Source of the DNA: an uncultured Butyricicoccus sp. | GTDB lineage: Bacteria > Bacillota > Clostridia > Oscillospirales > Butyricicoccaceae | DNA: 64,000 nucleotides | NCBI GenBank assembly: GCA_934532985.1 | Contig: CAKTAV010000001.1 | Location: 310,001 to 374,000, forward strand | Direction of reading: 5' to 3' | Shown: in pieces, positions 7,944 through 17,202 of the stretch | Layout of the letters: every line of letters begins with the position of its first letter | Position numbering within the stretch: the stretch's first letter is position 1 | Notes under the pieces: model-generated | What the model was told of the DNA's origin: nothing | The model's input: only the letters and a program-made list of their open reading frames with translations | Databases searched by the model: none | Position numbers and translations under genes: made by a program

Positions 7944-8761
7944 TGCTCTCCCTCCTCCGGTATTTCCCGCTTGCTTTCCGGCTGCATCGCAACCGGCTGC
8001 TCCATCACGCCGTGCGGCGCGACATACAGCTCACAGCTCTCTCCCGCCTTTTCCAGCGCATACTGCGTCGCGCGGAACGCCGTCAGCGGGCGGTTATTCT
8101 TCTCACTCAAATGCGACAGCACAATGCGCTTCGCCCCGTTCTGCACCAGATCTACTGCCGCAGCAGCGCACTCCTCGTTGCTCAGATGTCCTTGCTTGCT
8201 GCGAATGCGCTCCTTCAGATACATCGGATACGGTCCCGTGCGCAGCAGCTCCACGTCATGATTGGATTCAAGCGCCACCGTGTCGCATCCGCGCATCGCC
8301 GTGCGAATCTCCTCCGGCAGATAGCCGAGATCGGTCACATAGCCCAGCCGGTTTCCTGCCCCGTCAATGCGGTAACACACGGAATCCGCCGCGTCGTGCG
8401 GCGTGCGGAACGAGTGCACCTCCAGCTCACCAACCGTAAAATGCTCTCCGCCGGAAAACGGACGCAGCAGACGCTGCGCCTGCGGCAGCTTCATCTGAAT
8501 CGCCGCCGCCGTGCCGAACGTCGCATACACCGGCACATCATACTGCTTGCAGAACGTCTTGAGTCCCTTGATATGGTCCGTGTGTTCATGTGTCAGCAGC
8601 ACGCCGTCCAGATCCTCAATCCGAAGCCCTAGCTCCCGCAGTGCCTTGTTCAGCGTACGCACCGACACGCCCAAATCCAGCAGCACTTTGGTTGTTCCTG
8701 TATTCCACACCGCACAGTTCCCTGTCGAGCCCGACGCGAGAGAATAATAATAGCCGTCCAT
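7925..8761 (-). CDS. Metallo-beta-lactamase fold hydrolase, WalJ/YycJ-like
   Basis: 278 residues. YSLASGSTGNC opens the fold; the metal-binding motif is TLTHEHTDHIKG-like (GVLLTHEHTDHIKGLK), with later VTDLGYLP and SNHDVELL segments and a C-terminal LSHLSEKNN. This matches WalJ (YycJ), proposed to be a nuclease-type hydrolase in DNA repair and division control and usually encoded at the end of the walRK-yycHI locus. ATG 8761 (MDGYYYSLASG) has AAGGAGA close upstream; the frame stays open further but that start has no better site. Confidence 0.9.
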   Translation of the reverse strand: MDGYYYSLASGSTGNCAVWNTGTTKVLLDLGVSVRTLNKALRELGLRIEDLDGVLLTHEHTDHIKGLKTFCKQYDVPVYATFGTAAAIQMKLPQAQRLLRPFSGGEHFTVGELEVHSFRTPHDAADSVCYRIDGAGNRLGYVTDLGYLPEEIRTAMRGCDTVALESNHDVELLRTGPYPMYLKERIRSKQGHLSNEECAAAAVDLVQNGAKRIVLSHLSEKNNRPLTAFRATQYALEKAGESCELYVAPHGVMEQPVAMQPESKREIPEEGEQCCLFA

Positions 8762-8890
8762 GGCCTCTCCTTCCATGCGCATAATCAGACAGGCGCGCCG
8801 CAAACATACTGTTCCGCCCTATTGGCGGTGGTACATTGGCAGCGCGCCCGTTTTCCTGTTTCGTTTGAGTGCCGTCAATCGGCAGTCTGT

Positions 8891-10168
8891 TTAGTCGAAT
8901 TCCTCAATCGAAATCGCACCGCCAATCGCCGTCACCTTTTCGATGAGCTTTTCGTATCCGCGCTCAATCAAATTGATCTGCGAAATCGTCGTGATGCCGC
9001 GTGCTGCGAGTCCCGCGATAACCAGCGCCGCGCCCGCGCGCAGATCCGGTGCAACGACGTCCGCGCCGTGCAACTCCGGTGATCCCTCAATCACAGCGGT
9101 TTCCTTGTATACTGAAACATGTGCGCCCATACGATTGAGCTCATCCGTATAGCGGAAGCGGTTGGGCCATACGCCTTCCGTGATGTGGCTGGTTCCGTCC
9201 GCCAGACACATTGCCGCCGCCATCTGCGGCTGCATATCCGTCGGGAAGCCCGGGTACGGCAGCGTCTTCAGATTCGTATGACGCAGCGCGCCATCGCGGC
9301 GCACGCGAACCGCCTCGTCCAGCTCCTCAATTTCCACACCCATATCCTCCAGCTTGGTGCTGATGCAGTCCAAATGCTTCGGAATGATATTGGAAATCAG
9401 CAGATCGCCGCCGCAGGCTGCTACCGCCGCCATATAGGTGCCGGCCTCAATCTGATCCGGAATAATCGAATAGGTACCGCCCTTGAGACGCTTCACACCG
9501 GTAATCGTGATCTTATCCGTACCGGCACCACGAATGTCCGCGCCCATCTGATTCAGGAAGTTCGCGAGATCAACGATGTGCGGCTCCTTCGCCACGTTTT
9601 CCATAATCGTCTGACCTTCCGCAAACACGGCGGCCAGCATGACGTTCATCGTTGCGCCGACGGTAACCACATCAAAATAGATATGGTGTCCCTTCAGCCC
9701 GTCCGGGGCAACGGCAGAAATATATCCCTCGCTCTCCTCGCGGACATACGCGCCCAGGCGTTCAAAGCCCTTGACGTGCTGGTCCACCGGACGAATGCCG
9801 CCGAAATTGCAGCCGCCCGGCATTGCCACGCGCGCTTTGCCATAGCGGCCAAGCTCCGCACCAATGAAATAGTAAGAGGCGCGCAGGCGGCGCATTTTTT
9901 CGAACATATCCGGATTTTCCAGATTTACGCCCATGTTTTCCGTCTGGAAGCTCGTCGGGCCGAGCTGCGTTACCTTGACGCCCATCTGCTTGAGAATTTC
10001 AAACTGCAGCCGAACATCCACAATGTCCGGTACATTTTCAATAATACACGGACCGTCTACCATAAGGGCAGCCGGAACAATGGCGACAGCTGCGTTCTTT
10101 GCGCCGCTGATGGTAACCTCTCCGTGCAGAGGTCTCCCGCCGTGGATGACATATCTCTCCACTGACAT
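8891..10168 (-). CDS. murA: UDP-N-acetylglucosamine 1-carboxyvinyltransferase
   Basis: 425 residues. It transfers enolpyruvate from PEP to UDP-GlcNAc, the first committed step of peptidoglycan synthesis, and is the fosfomycin target. GAKNAAVAIVPAALM is the N-terminal substrate loop; the catalytic cysteine is present in MPGGCNFGGIRPVDQH; PGFPTDMQPQ and TEGVWPNRFRYTDEL are conserved domain-2 motifs. ATG 10168 has AAGGAG four bases away, better than the longer start at 10189. It sits between the YycI-like gene and walJ. The 307 bases between this start and the YycI-like stop hold no gene; a weak hairpin (GCAAATC stem) lies near 10188-10219. Confidence 0.97.
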   Translation of the reverse strand: MSVERYVIHGGRPLHGEVTISGAKNAAVAIVPAALMVDGPCIIENVPDIVDVRLQFEILKQMGVKVTQLGPTSFQTENMGVNLENPDMFEKMRRLRASYYFIGAELGRYGKARVAMPGGCNFGGIRPVDQHVKGFERLGAYVREESEGYISAVAPDGLKGHHIYFDVVTVGATMNVMLAAVFAEGQTIMENVAKEPHIVDLANFLNQMGADIRGAGTDKITITGVKRLKGGTYSIIPDQIEAGTYMAAVAACGGDLLISNIIPKHLDCISTKLEDMGVEIEELDEAVRVRRDGALRHTNLKTLPYPGFPTDMQPQMAAAMCLADGTSHITEGVWPNRFRYTDELNRMGAHVSVYKETAVIEGSPELHGADVVAPDLRAGAALVIAGLAARGITTISQINLIERGYEKLIEKVTAIGGAISIEEFD

Positions 10169-10475
10169 TCTTCTCCTTATACCAAGCAAGCAAATCCATG
10201 CGTTTCGCAGATTTGCATTGTGCCGACGGGTATGTTCAATCCACGAAACCCTTCGCTTTTTCTCCCCAAGCCGTCAGCTCACAGTGATAATTCATTCTCG
10301 TACTGTACTCCTCCGATGCCCTCCGCCTACGCGTCCCCGCATAAGAGGTGTACTATATTATGTTATCACACCGTGTTAGGAAACGCAATTCTTTTGTTTC
10401 TTGTCCGACAATTTTCAACATTTTGCCGACCTTCGCCCAAACGGGCTGAGCCGTTCCTGTGCGGATTTTCGGAAA

Positions 10476-11573
10476 TTATCCATAGACACCGTTGGCGTCC
10501 GGAACCTCCGGGTCGGTCTTGTCCGTGCCCTGATTCGGATCCCAGTTATCGTCGCCCCTGATGGATGGATTATCCGTGCTGTTGTCGTCCGTTGTGCCGT
10601 TGTCCGGCTGCGTCGTCGTGCCATTCGGGTCAGTCGTGTCGCCCGGAAGCGTCTGTGTGCCGTCCGTCGTACCGTCGGTCGGATATGTTCCATCCACCGG
10701 ATTGGTCGTCGGCGTGTCCGTTGTGCTCTGCTGCTCGTTGTTCTCCGTGACCTCTTCGCCGGTCAGCGGGTCAATCACAAAATCGCCTTTGTCCGTCGTC
10801 AGCTTCCAGCACGGATGGATGGAAAACCGTCCGCCGCTGCGGTTGGTCAGGATATAGACCTGCTGCGCCGCCGTCACCTGCGTCACCTCGGAGTGCGCGT
10901 TAACCACCGCCAGCAGGATATCCGCCGGTGTGCTGTCGTCCAGCGCCTTCATCTCCACCGGCTGCGGGACACCGAAGCACCACTGGCCGCTGATGGTCAC
11001 CATACCGGTATTGCTCGTCTCAAATTTCAGCTCACAGCCGGACAGATTGCGCCCTTTGACGCCCTCCTGCACGCGCACAAGCAGGGTATCACCGTCATTC
11101 GATGCTTCCACCGCCGTCTGCCGCAGGTTGATCCCGGCAGAGCGCAACCACTTGGTCACAACCGCCTTGGCGCTGTCCGCGTCCGTCGGCACACTGCCCT
11201 CCGACAGCGTCACCGTTCCGGTGACCGTACCTTCGATATCCCATGTGATGTTGCCCGCATCGCTCTTCCAGTTAATGCTGCCGCCGGATGCCGCATGGGA
11301 GTCCAGTGTCTTGCCCAGCACACCCCGACAGAATTTCTCCTGCGCGTCCACGTCAGTGCGCAGGGTATACGCCGTCTTTTTCTCCAGCAGGGAGCGGTAT
11401 ACGCCGCCGCTTATCTCCACGCCGCGGGACTGCAAGAGGGTAATCGTCTCACGGCTCTGCTGGCTCGTGCGAATGGCGCCGCGCACGCCAAATACCGCGA
11501 TCACTGCCAGCAATACCACATTGCACAGCAGCAAAAACCGCAGTAAAATGCGCTTCATCTGTGTTCCGTTCAT
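10476..11573 (-). CDS. YycI-like membrane-anchored regulatory protein
   Basis: 365 residues. A short cytoplasmic start (MNGTQMKRILLRF) and one membrane helix (LLLCNVVLLAVIAVFGV) lead into an extracytoplasmic domain with PepSY/YycI-like strands (PCWKLTTDKGDFVIDPLTGEEV). A low-complexity Thr/Asp/Gly/Pro tail of about 90 residues follows, probably a wall-spanning linker. Position after a YycH-like gene and near walJ/rlmH supports YycI identity; in Bacillus YycH and YycI modulate the WalK kinase. The start overlaps the previous stop (TAATG) with GGAGG nine bases upstream. YycI similarity is modest and rests partly on context. Confidence 0.65.
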   Translation of the reverse strand: MNGTQMKRILLRFLLLCNVVLLAVIAVFGVRGAIRTSQQSRETITLLQSRGVEISGGVYRSLLEKKTAYTLRTDVDAQEKFCRGVLGKTLDSHAASGGSINWKSDAGNITWDIEGTVTGTVTLSEGSVPTDADSAKAVVTKWLRSAGINLRQTAVEASNDGDTLLVRVQEGVKGRNLSGCELKFETSNTGMVTISGQWCFGVPQPVEMKALDDSTPADILLAVVNAHSEVTQVTAAQQVYILTNRSGGRFSIHPCWKLTTDKGDFVIDPLTGEEVTENNEQQSTTDTPTTNPVDGTYPTDGTTDGTQTLPGDTTDPNGTTTQPDNGTTDDNSTDNPSIRGDDNWDPNQGTDKTDPEVPDANGVYG

Positions 11574-13420
11574 TACCGCATCCCTCCTTCTCCCAACGGA
11601 GTCAGGAAGTCCGGCATATGCCATGTGATATCCAAATCCTTCACGTCCTCCGGCGGTCGTTCGTCCGAAAGCCGCGTTGGAATCATCGTTTCCTGTGCCA
11701 GATCCAGCTCATCCACATTGTACAGCAGGAACTTCCACTGTGCCTGCGCCGACACGCTCGTGCCGGTGGTGTTCAGCGTGCTCTCCACGCCGCCGTTTGT
11801 GGACGTATCTGTCGATGTATCACCGGAATTGTTCCAGTCCGTGCTGTTCGTGCCGCTGTTTACCCAGCTGCTCTCGGACTCCGTCGTCAGGTCATCCACC
11901 CACGAGGTATCCGTCTCGGTTTCTCCGTCGTCCAGTACGTCGCTGCCCGTATTGTTATTGGCATTGTTGTACTGATCCAGTGCGGACTTCTCGGTGCGCA
12001 GTGTCGCCGTGTCCGTATAGCGCAGGCTGAGCAGTGCCTTCGCGTCGCGCCGCGCCGCGGCCGCAACCGTCTCCGGCATGACGGAAACCACGTCTCCCGT
12101 GACCTCACAGGTGCGCAGAACCACATCTGCCTGCACCAGTGCGCCGTCCTCAAAGACATAGCGGGCAAAGTAACCCAGCGCGTTGTCCACCGGAACGCCG
12201 TCAATATGCAGCGAAAATACCGTCACATACCGTCCCTGCTCATCCTCATATGCCTTGGTCAGGTGCGCTTCGCCGCCGCTGTTCATTCCCTCCAGCAGGC
12301 TCGCCGAGATCGTGCGTCCCATCTGGGCGCACTTCTGCCGCGCATCCGCCTGCCGCAGATTTTCCTCATAGGCGCGCACGCCGTTCTCCGAGCGGTAGCT
12401 CATTACACTTTCCGGCGTGACGTGTACCGACGCGTCCTCATCGACGTATACCATCGTGCCGTCCGTCGTGCGGTACGCGCTCTCCTCTGCCGCCTGTCCG
12501 TCCATGCCCAGCGCATTGAGCAACGCCAGCATACTGCCGGAGTACGGATGAAACGTCACAGAGTCAAAGCTCTGTTCCTCCTGAAACTGCAAGGTGTCCG
12601 GCGAGATAATCGTGTCCGTCTCCGCCGCCACCGTGCAGTCATTGGCGGTAAAATTCGCCTCCATCGCGGAAAATTCCGCATCCGTCAGCGTGATTTTTGT
12701 ATTCCAAATCGAGCCGTCCGCCGCATCGCGCACAAACAGCTGATAATTATCCTTGCTCTCTCGGCTGATGAGCAGCCCGCCGCAGACACAGTCCTCACCG
12801 TTCTGCGGTGTCGCCGCGCCCAGCCAGCCCGCCACCAAGCTCAGCGGGACGCTTCCGTCGTATTCAGCAAACAGCATCGACTTTTGCAGGGCATCACGAT
12901 ACTCCTCGATCGTCGCCGTATGCAGCCGCTGCGCCGTCATCAGCGCTGTGCTCCACACGTCCTCCGTCTGCTGCCATACCTGCTGCATACCGTCCGCGCT
13001 GTACTGCAATCCATACAGTCCGTCGCTCTGCATGCGCACCGCCAGCTTAACCGGATACGCCGCCGGTTCCACCGTGCCGGAATCACCGGCGCCGTGGCTA
13101 CTCAGCCAGCGCACCACTGTGTGGGCAATGGTTCCTCGTGGGGTACTGTTGGGATACAGCACGCAGCTCCATAAATAGCCGCTCTCCGCCACCAGCGTCA
13201 CAGTCAGCACGGCAATCGCCGCCGTGTGCAGTCCACGGGTATGCTCCGCCGCCGCACGCCGCACGCGCCGCATCGCGCGATAGCGCTTGGAATTTCGCTT
13301 TCGCTTTTCCTCCGGACGCAACAGACGTCCGCCGTGTACCGCTCCCAGCGTCAGCCGTCCGCGGCGAATGCCCTGAATTCTTCCGCTGCGCCGTGGCTGC
13401 TTCCGTTTGTTCCGCGTCAT
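11573..13420 (-). CDS. YycH-like membrane-anchored protein
   Basis: 615 residues, longer than typical YycH (about 450). A strongly basic cytoplasmic start (about 60 residues rich in Arg/Lys) precedes one membrane helix (GLHTAAIAVLTVTLVAESGY), then a large extracytoplasmic region with YycH-like mixed strands. Near residues 500-560 is a Ser/Thr/Asn/Asp-rich linker (WNNSGDTSTDTSTNGG) before a final small domain. It overlaps the WalK-like stop by four bases (ATGA, 13417-13420) and the YycI-like start by one base. The order WalK-like, YycH, YycI matches the wal locus. Family assignment relies on order and topology. Confidence 0.65.
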   Translation of the reverse strand: MTRNKRKQPRRSGRIQGIRRGRLTLGAVHGGRLLRPEEKRKRNSKRYRAMRRVRRAAAEHTRGLHTAAIAVLTVTLVAESGYLWSCVLYPNSTPRGTIAHTVVRWLSSHGAGDSGTVEPAAYPVKLAVRMQSDGLYGLQYSADGMQQVWQQTEDVWSTALMTAQRLHTATIEEYRDALQKSMLFAEYDGSVPLSLVAGWLGAATPQNGEDCVCGGLLISRESKDNYQLFVRDAADGSIWNTKITLTDAEFSAMEANFTANDCTVAAETDTIISPDTLQFQEEQSFDSVTFHPYSGSMLALLNALGMDGQAAEESAYRTTDGTMVYVDEDASVHVTPESVMSYRSENGVRAYEENLRQADARQKCAQMGRTISASLLEGMNSGGEAHLTKAYEDEQGRYVTVFSLHIDGVPVDNALGYFARYVFEDGALVQADVVLRTCEVTGDVVSVMPETVAAAARRDAKALLSLRYTDTATLRTEKSALDQYNNANNNTGSDVLDDGETETDTSWVDDLTTESESSWVNSGTNSTDWNNSGDTSTDTSTNGGVESTLNTTGTSVSAQAQWKFLLYNVDELDLAQETMIPTRLSDERPPEDVKDLDITWHMPDFLTPLGEGGMR

Positions 13421-14838
13421 GACTGTTCCTCCATCGGAATCACCAGCACGGTAAAGCCATGGTCACTGTCCGCCACAAAGACCAGACGCAGGCGCTGGAT
13501 GCCGCGCTGCATCACCATCTGAATGATGCCGCGGGACGCATCCGGGAAGGTCAGGTTCGGGAATACCGCCGCAAACGTCAGGCCCTCGACAAACGGGCAC
13601 TCCAGCAGCTGCTGTGCCGCCGCGTTCATCTCCATGATCTCGCCAGTCGGGCTGAGGCCCAAAACACCTTCCTTCAGGTAGCCGGTGACCGCCTGCATAC
13701 GCACGCGCTCCAGTTCCGCCATACGAATCGCGCGGCGCACAAAGGCGAACATCTCGTTAAAAGACTCCGTCAGCTCGCCGATTTCGTCCGGATCGTGTAC
13801 CAGCAGCACCTGATCGTAGTCTCCCTGCGTGATGCGCTTGGCGCCCTCATTCAGCTCCGCAATCGGGTCGGTTACCGTCCGGATCAGCACCATGCTCAGC
13901 GCCGCCGCCGAGAACAAACCGACAACCAGCGCCGCGATAATAACCATAAACATCAGCCAGCACATGTGGTGCATGTCGCTGCGGTCGTCAATAATCGACA
14001 GAACGTAGTTGCTGTCGCCCTGAATCGGAATCGCAATGTCCATCGTCTCGCCAAACAGCGGGATGGATTCACCGATCTTGCCGTTCATCGCACGGACGAT
14101 ATTCGTCGTGTGCGGCGCTGTGCCGTCAAACGACGCGTTGGACGTCGCCAGACACTCACCGGTCTCGCTGTTCAAGATATAGTACTCCCGTCCTGAGCCG
14201 ATGCCCAGCGCACCGGAGTACGCCTCTACCATCTCCGACAGCGACGTCGCCGCCGTGTTCGGGTCGCCCGTTGCTTCGGTGTTCATGTCCTGCAACAGGT
14301 CGGTGGTGAACACCGTGCCCACATCCGAACGGAATTGATTGATATAATAATTGACCGTCGCGCTGAGCAGGAACACGCCGACGATGCACAGCACGCACAG
14401 CACCAGCAGCATCAGGAACGCCGTCCACTTGCGCTTCAAGCTTTCGCGCATGCTCGGTCGCTCCCGCAGGCGGGTCAGCAGGCCCTTGAGCGACACCGGC
14501 GGCTTTGGCTCGGACGGTGCTTTTTTCGGCTTGTTTCGTCCGTGCTTTACCTCCCATTTCTTGTCCTTTTGCGTCTGTTTTTCCTGCTTTTTTCTGCGTT
14601 TTTTCTCCTGCTTTTTGCTCTTTTTCTCCAGCTTTTGGCGCAGTTTTTCCTGTTTATCCAGCGGCTGTTCCGCCTTCTTTTTCTGCGGAGCTGTTTCTGC
14701 CTTCGGCGCTTCCTCCGGCTTGCTCTCCGTCATCACCGCGCCGGATGCTGCCGCCGCAGTTTCCGCCTTATTTCTCTCCGTCTTGTCCTCCTCGGGATGA
14801 GACAGTGCCCGTCTATGTAATTGGAATCGTTTTTTCAT
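13417..14838 (-). CDS. WalK-like sensor (HAMP-PAS) lacking the histidine kinase domains
   Basis: 473 residues. Residues 1-110 form a Lys/Glu-rich cytoplasmic extension (KKKAEQPLDKQEKLRQKLEK, likely coiled coil). TM1 is about 139-161, an extracytoplasmic sensor domain 162-291, TM2 292-319, HAMP 320-372 (TVTDPIAELNEGAKRITQGD, DEIGELTESFNEM) and a PAS domain about 383-470 (GYLKEGVLGLSPTGEI). The protein ends there: no H-box, N-box or G-box, and the next gene starts at the stop, so no frameshifted kinase follows. Layout and neighbours (YycH, YycI, WalJ, RlmH) are those of WalK, yet it cannot phosphorylate by itself. No WalR gene is adjacent. Confidence 0.8.
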   Translation of the reverse strand: MKKRFQLHRRALSHPEEDKTERNKAETAAAASGAVMTESKPEEAPKAETAPQKKKAEQPLDKQEKLRQKLEKKSKKQEKKRRKKQEKQTQKDKKWEVKHGRNKPKKAPSEPKPPVSLKGLLTRLRERPSMRESLKRKWTAFLMLLVLCVLCIVGVFLLSATVNYYINQFRSDVGTVFTTDLLQDMNTEATGDPNTAATSLSEMVEAYSGALGIGSGREYYILNSETGECLATSNASFDGTAPHTTNIVRAMNGKIGESIPLFGETMDIAIPIQGDSNYVLSIIDDRSDMHHMCWLMFMVIIAALVVGLFSAAALSMVLIRTVTDPIAELNEGAKRITQGDYDQVLLVHDPDEIGELTESFNEMFAFVRRAIRMAELERVRMQAVTGYLKEGVLGLSPTGEIMEMNAAAQQLLECPFVEGLTFAAVFPNLTFPDASRGIIQMVMQRGIQRLRLVFVADSDHGFTVLVIPMEEQS

Positions 14839-14856
14839 TCGTCCAAAAACCCTTCC

Positions 14857-15393
14857 TTACAGACCCAGCAGCAGTGCCTTGCCCACGGCCGCAACCGTCT
14901 TGGCATCCTTGATCTCGCCGGAGGCAATGCGCTGGCACAGCTCCTCAAACGGCATCTGTACATGCTCGACAAATTCATCCTCATCCGGATGCATCGGTCC
15001 CTGCCTCAGGTTTTTCGCGCAGAACAAATACAGCCGCTCGTCCATAAAGCCCGGCGACGGCCAGATTTCACCCAGAGGAATCATCTCTCCAGCCTCCAAG
15101 CCGGTTTCCTCTGCCAGCTCGCGGCGGCCGCATTTCTCCGCATCCTCCGGACCGTGATCCATCTTGCCAGCCGGAATTTCCAGAATGGTCTCCGCATACG
15201 GATAGCGGTACTGGCGCACCAGCGTAACCATGCGGTTTTCATCAATCGGCAAAATGCCAACACCGCCGACATGCTCGCACACCTCACGCGTACATGGCTT
15301 GCCATTGGGCAGCAACGCACGATCCACGCGCACCGACATAATTCTGCCGCGGAATTTGTAATCCTGTTCTATTGTCTTTTCGGTAAAATCCAT
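14857..15393 (-). CDS. Nudix hydrolase, ADP-ribose pyrophosphatase type
   Basis: 178 residues. The Nudix box is intact (GKMDHGPEDAEKCGRRELAE followed by ETGLEAG, with the REL.EE core). EIPAGK upstream and the PSPGFMDERLYLF region downstream are typical of ADP-ribose diphosphatases (NudF/YqkG). It would cleave ADP-ribose or a similar nucleoside diphosphate sugar to AMP and ribose-5-phosphate in the cytoplasm. The WalK-like gene starts 18 bases downstream, so the two are probably cotranscribed. Start ATG has GGGGAG nine bases upstream. Confidence 0.92.
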   Translation of the reverse strand: MDFTEKTIEQDYKFRGRIMSVRVDRALLPNGKPCTREVCEHVGGVGILPIDENRMVTLVRQYRYPYAETILEIPAGKMDHGPEDAEKCGRRELAEETGLEAGEMIPLGEIWPSPGFMDERLYLFCAKNLRQGPMHPDEDEFVEHVQMPFEELCQRIASGEIKDAKTVAAVGKALLLGL

Positions 15394-15486
15394 CAGAAAA
15401 TTCTCCCCTTCTGCTTTTATCCGTAGTAATCCTATTATAAAACTATCCTAAGTATAAGTTTTCCCTTGGCATTTGTCAAAAGAAGA

Positions 15487-15830
15487 TTCTGTGAACTATC
15501 GCGGTCGCGTCGGCGCACTCCACTACATCGCCACGCGTCGCGTCGGCGAATTCCACTACCTCCCTGTGCCGAAGTATCGGCACAGCTCGACCGTTCCATT
15601 GCCTTGCTCCTCAAATTCCAAACGCTTCGCTGGTTTGAAATTTGAAAAACGGTAAGATTTACTTTGAGGAGAGACAGTGAAAAAGTCTGCACCAGAATCG
15701 CCCCTGTGCAAGGGGAGATGTCACGGCGTTGCCGTGACAGAGGGGTTGTCCGCTGACTGTTAGCATAAATCTTAATGTAGGCGTACAATCCCTCAGAATT
15801 TGCTTCGCAAATTCCGAGGGGATTAAACCT
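15487..15830 (-). repeat. Interspersed repeats: P-type (15490-15655) plus family H (15680-15830)
   Basis: This fills most of the 567-base gap between the Nudix start and the cysK stop; no gene is seen. Read on the minus strand, the P unit has leader GTAAATCTTACC, a CAAATTTCAAAC/GTTTGGAATTTG hairpin, a GAGCAAGGCAATGGAACGGT box, then a CTGTGCCGA/TCGGCACAG hairpin. The H unit has a GTCACGGC-GTT-GCCGTGAC hairpin and a GAATTTGC-TTC-GCAAATTC hairpin. A short open frame here (15435-15788) is repeat-derived. Confidence 0.8.
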
Positions 15831-15893
15831 CGCAATTATAGATAATTTACTCTAAAAACAGACCAGCAGCTCGCGCATATTCTCCCACACGCA

Positions 15894-15924
15894 AACAACC
15901 GGCAGATTTCTCTGCCGGTTGTTG
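15894..15924 (-). terminator. Terminator-like hairpin after cysK
   Basis: Near-perfect inverted repeat AACAACCGGCAGA/TCTGCCGGTTGTT 40 bases after the cysK stop. The T-run on the minus side is weak (TTGTTTGCG), so termination is likely but not certain. Confidence 0.65.
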
Positions 15925-15960
15925 GTTGAATCATCTATAGGATAGCGTATACTGTGCTTA

Positions 15961-16893
15961 TTAGTCTGCAAACAGCGGGGTGGACAGATAGCGGTCACCG
16001 GTATCCGGCAGCAGAACGACAATCGTCTTACCCTTGTTTTCCGGACGCTTTGCCAGCTGGATACCAGCCCAAACAGCAGCGCCGGCGGAAATACCAACCA
16101 GAACGCCCTCTCTGCGGCCTACCAGCTTGCCGGTAGCGAATGCATCTTCGTTCTTAACCGGGATAACTTCGTCATATACGGAGGTATTCAGTACATCCGG
16201 AACGAAGCCTGCGCCGATGCCCTGGATCTTATGAGAGCCCGCCTTGCCTTCGCTCAGAACCGGGGAGGTCGCCGGCTCTACCGCAACAATCTTGACATTC
16301 GGATTCTTCTCCTTCAGGTACTCACCAACGCCGGTAACCGTGCCGCCCGTGCCGACACCGGCAACAAAGATATCAACCTGTCCGTCGGTATCTTCCCAGA
16401 TCTCCGGTGCAGTGCTCTCGCGGTGCGCCTTCGGGTTTGCCGGATTGACAAACTGACCGGCAACAAAGCTGTTCGGAATTTCCTTGCTCAGCTCTTCTGC
16501 CTTGGCGATGGCGCCCTTCATGCCCTTTGCGCCCTCGGTCAGTACAAGCTCTGCGCCATATGCCTTCATCAGCTGGCGGCGCTCCACGCTCATGGTCTCC
16601 GGCATTACGATGATCAGGCGATAGCCGCGCGCTGCTGCAACAGACGCCAGACCAATGCCGGTGTTGCCGGATGTCGGTTCAATGATAACCGAGCCTTCCT
16701 TCAGGATGCCTCTCTGCTCTGCGTCGTCGATCATTGCCTTTGCGATGCGGTCCTTAACCGATCCGGCCGGATTCAGGTACTCCAGCTTGCCCAGCAGGCG
16801 GGCTTCCAGGCCCTCTGCCTTTTCGGTGTTCGTCAGTTCCAGAAGCGGGGTCTTGCCAATCAGCTGATCTGCGGATGTATAAATCTTACTCAT
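15961..16893 (-). CDS. cysK: Cysteine synthase (O-acetylserine sulfhydrylase)
   Basis: 310 residues, the standard length. The PLP lysine lies in [15 protein letters not shown], the phosphate-binding loop in [16 protein letters not shown], and [16 protein letters not shown] and [12 protein letters not shown] are the other conserved loops. It makes L-cysteine from O-acetylserine and sulfide in the cytoplasm. A consensus promoter lies 175 bases upstream, leaving a leader of about 165 bases. An Rrf2 regulator gene lies immediately upstream on the same strand, an arrangement often seen for cysteine or iron-sulfur control. Confidence 0.96.
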   Translation of the reverse strand: MSKIYTSADQLIGKTPLLELTNTEKAEGLEARLLGKLEYLNPAGSVKDRIAKAMIDDAEQRGILKEGSVIIEPTSGNTGIGLASVAAARGYRLIIVMPETMSVERRQLMKAYGAELVLTEGAKGMKGAIAKAEELSKEIPNSFVAGQFVNPANPKAHRESTAPEIWEDTDGQVDIFVAGVGTGGTVTGVGEYLKEKNPNVKIVAVEPATSPVLSEGKAGSHKIQGIGAGFVPDVLNTSVYDEVIPVKNEDAFATGKLVGRREGVLVGISAGAAVWAGIQLAKRPENKGKTIVVLLPDTGDRYLSTPLFAD

Positions 16894-17067
16894 GATAGTA
16901 TTCCTCCAAAATGTGTCCTCGTGTGTTGTGTTTTATGACGATACGATTGTGTCCTATCTGTGCGTCAACAATACAGACGCATTCGCCGCGGACACAGACA
17001 CGGTGCAAATCTCTGGTCAAATAATCTCATCTTTTTAATTCCCTATCTTTCTTGTGGGTATGTCGGT

Positions 17068-17096
17068 ATTATAAACCCGATTTCCCGCCATGTCAA
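17068..17096 (-). promoter_or_regulatory. Consensus sigma-A promoter of cysK with long leader
   Basis: TTGACA (17096-17091), 17 bases, TATAAT (17073-17068): a perfect consensus promoter. The transcript would start near 17061, giving about 165 untranslated bases before the cysK ATG at 16893. The leader contains a TGCGTC/GACGCA hairpin. No T-box or other known riboswitch core was recognised. This covers the 309-base gap 16894-17202. Confidence 0.8.
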
Positions 17097-17202
17097 TAGG
17101 TTTTTAGAAAAACCCTTACAAAAAAATCTTGAAAAAACAGAAAAAAGACGCGTCGGAAAATCAGGCTCTCTTCCCGCCAAATTTCTCCAACACGTCTTTG
17201 TT

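Noticed and set aside
16894..17061. T-box or other riboswitch in the cysK leader
   Set aside because: The leader is long and has a hairpin, but I could not find the T-box core or any other known motif.
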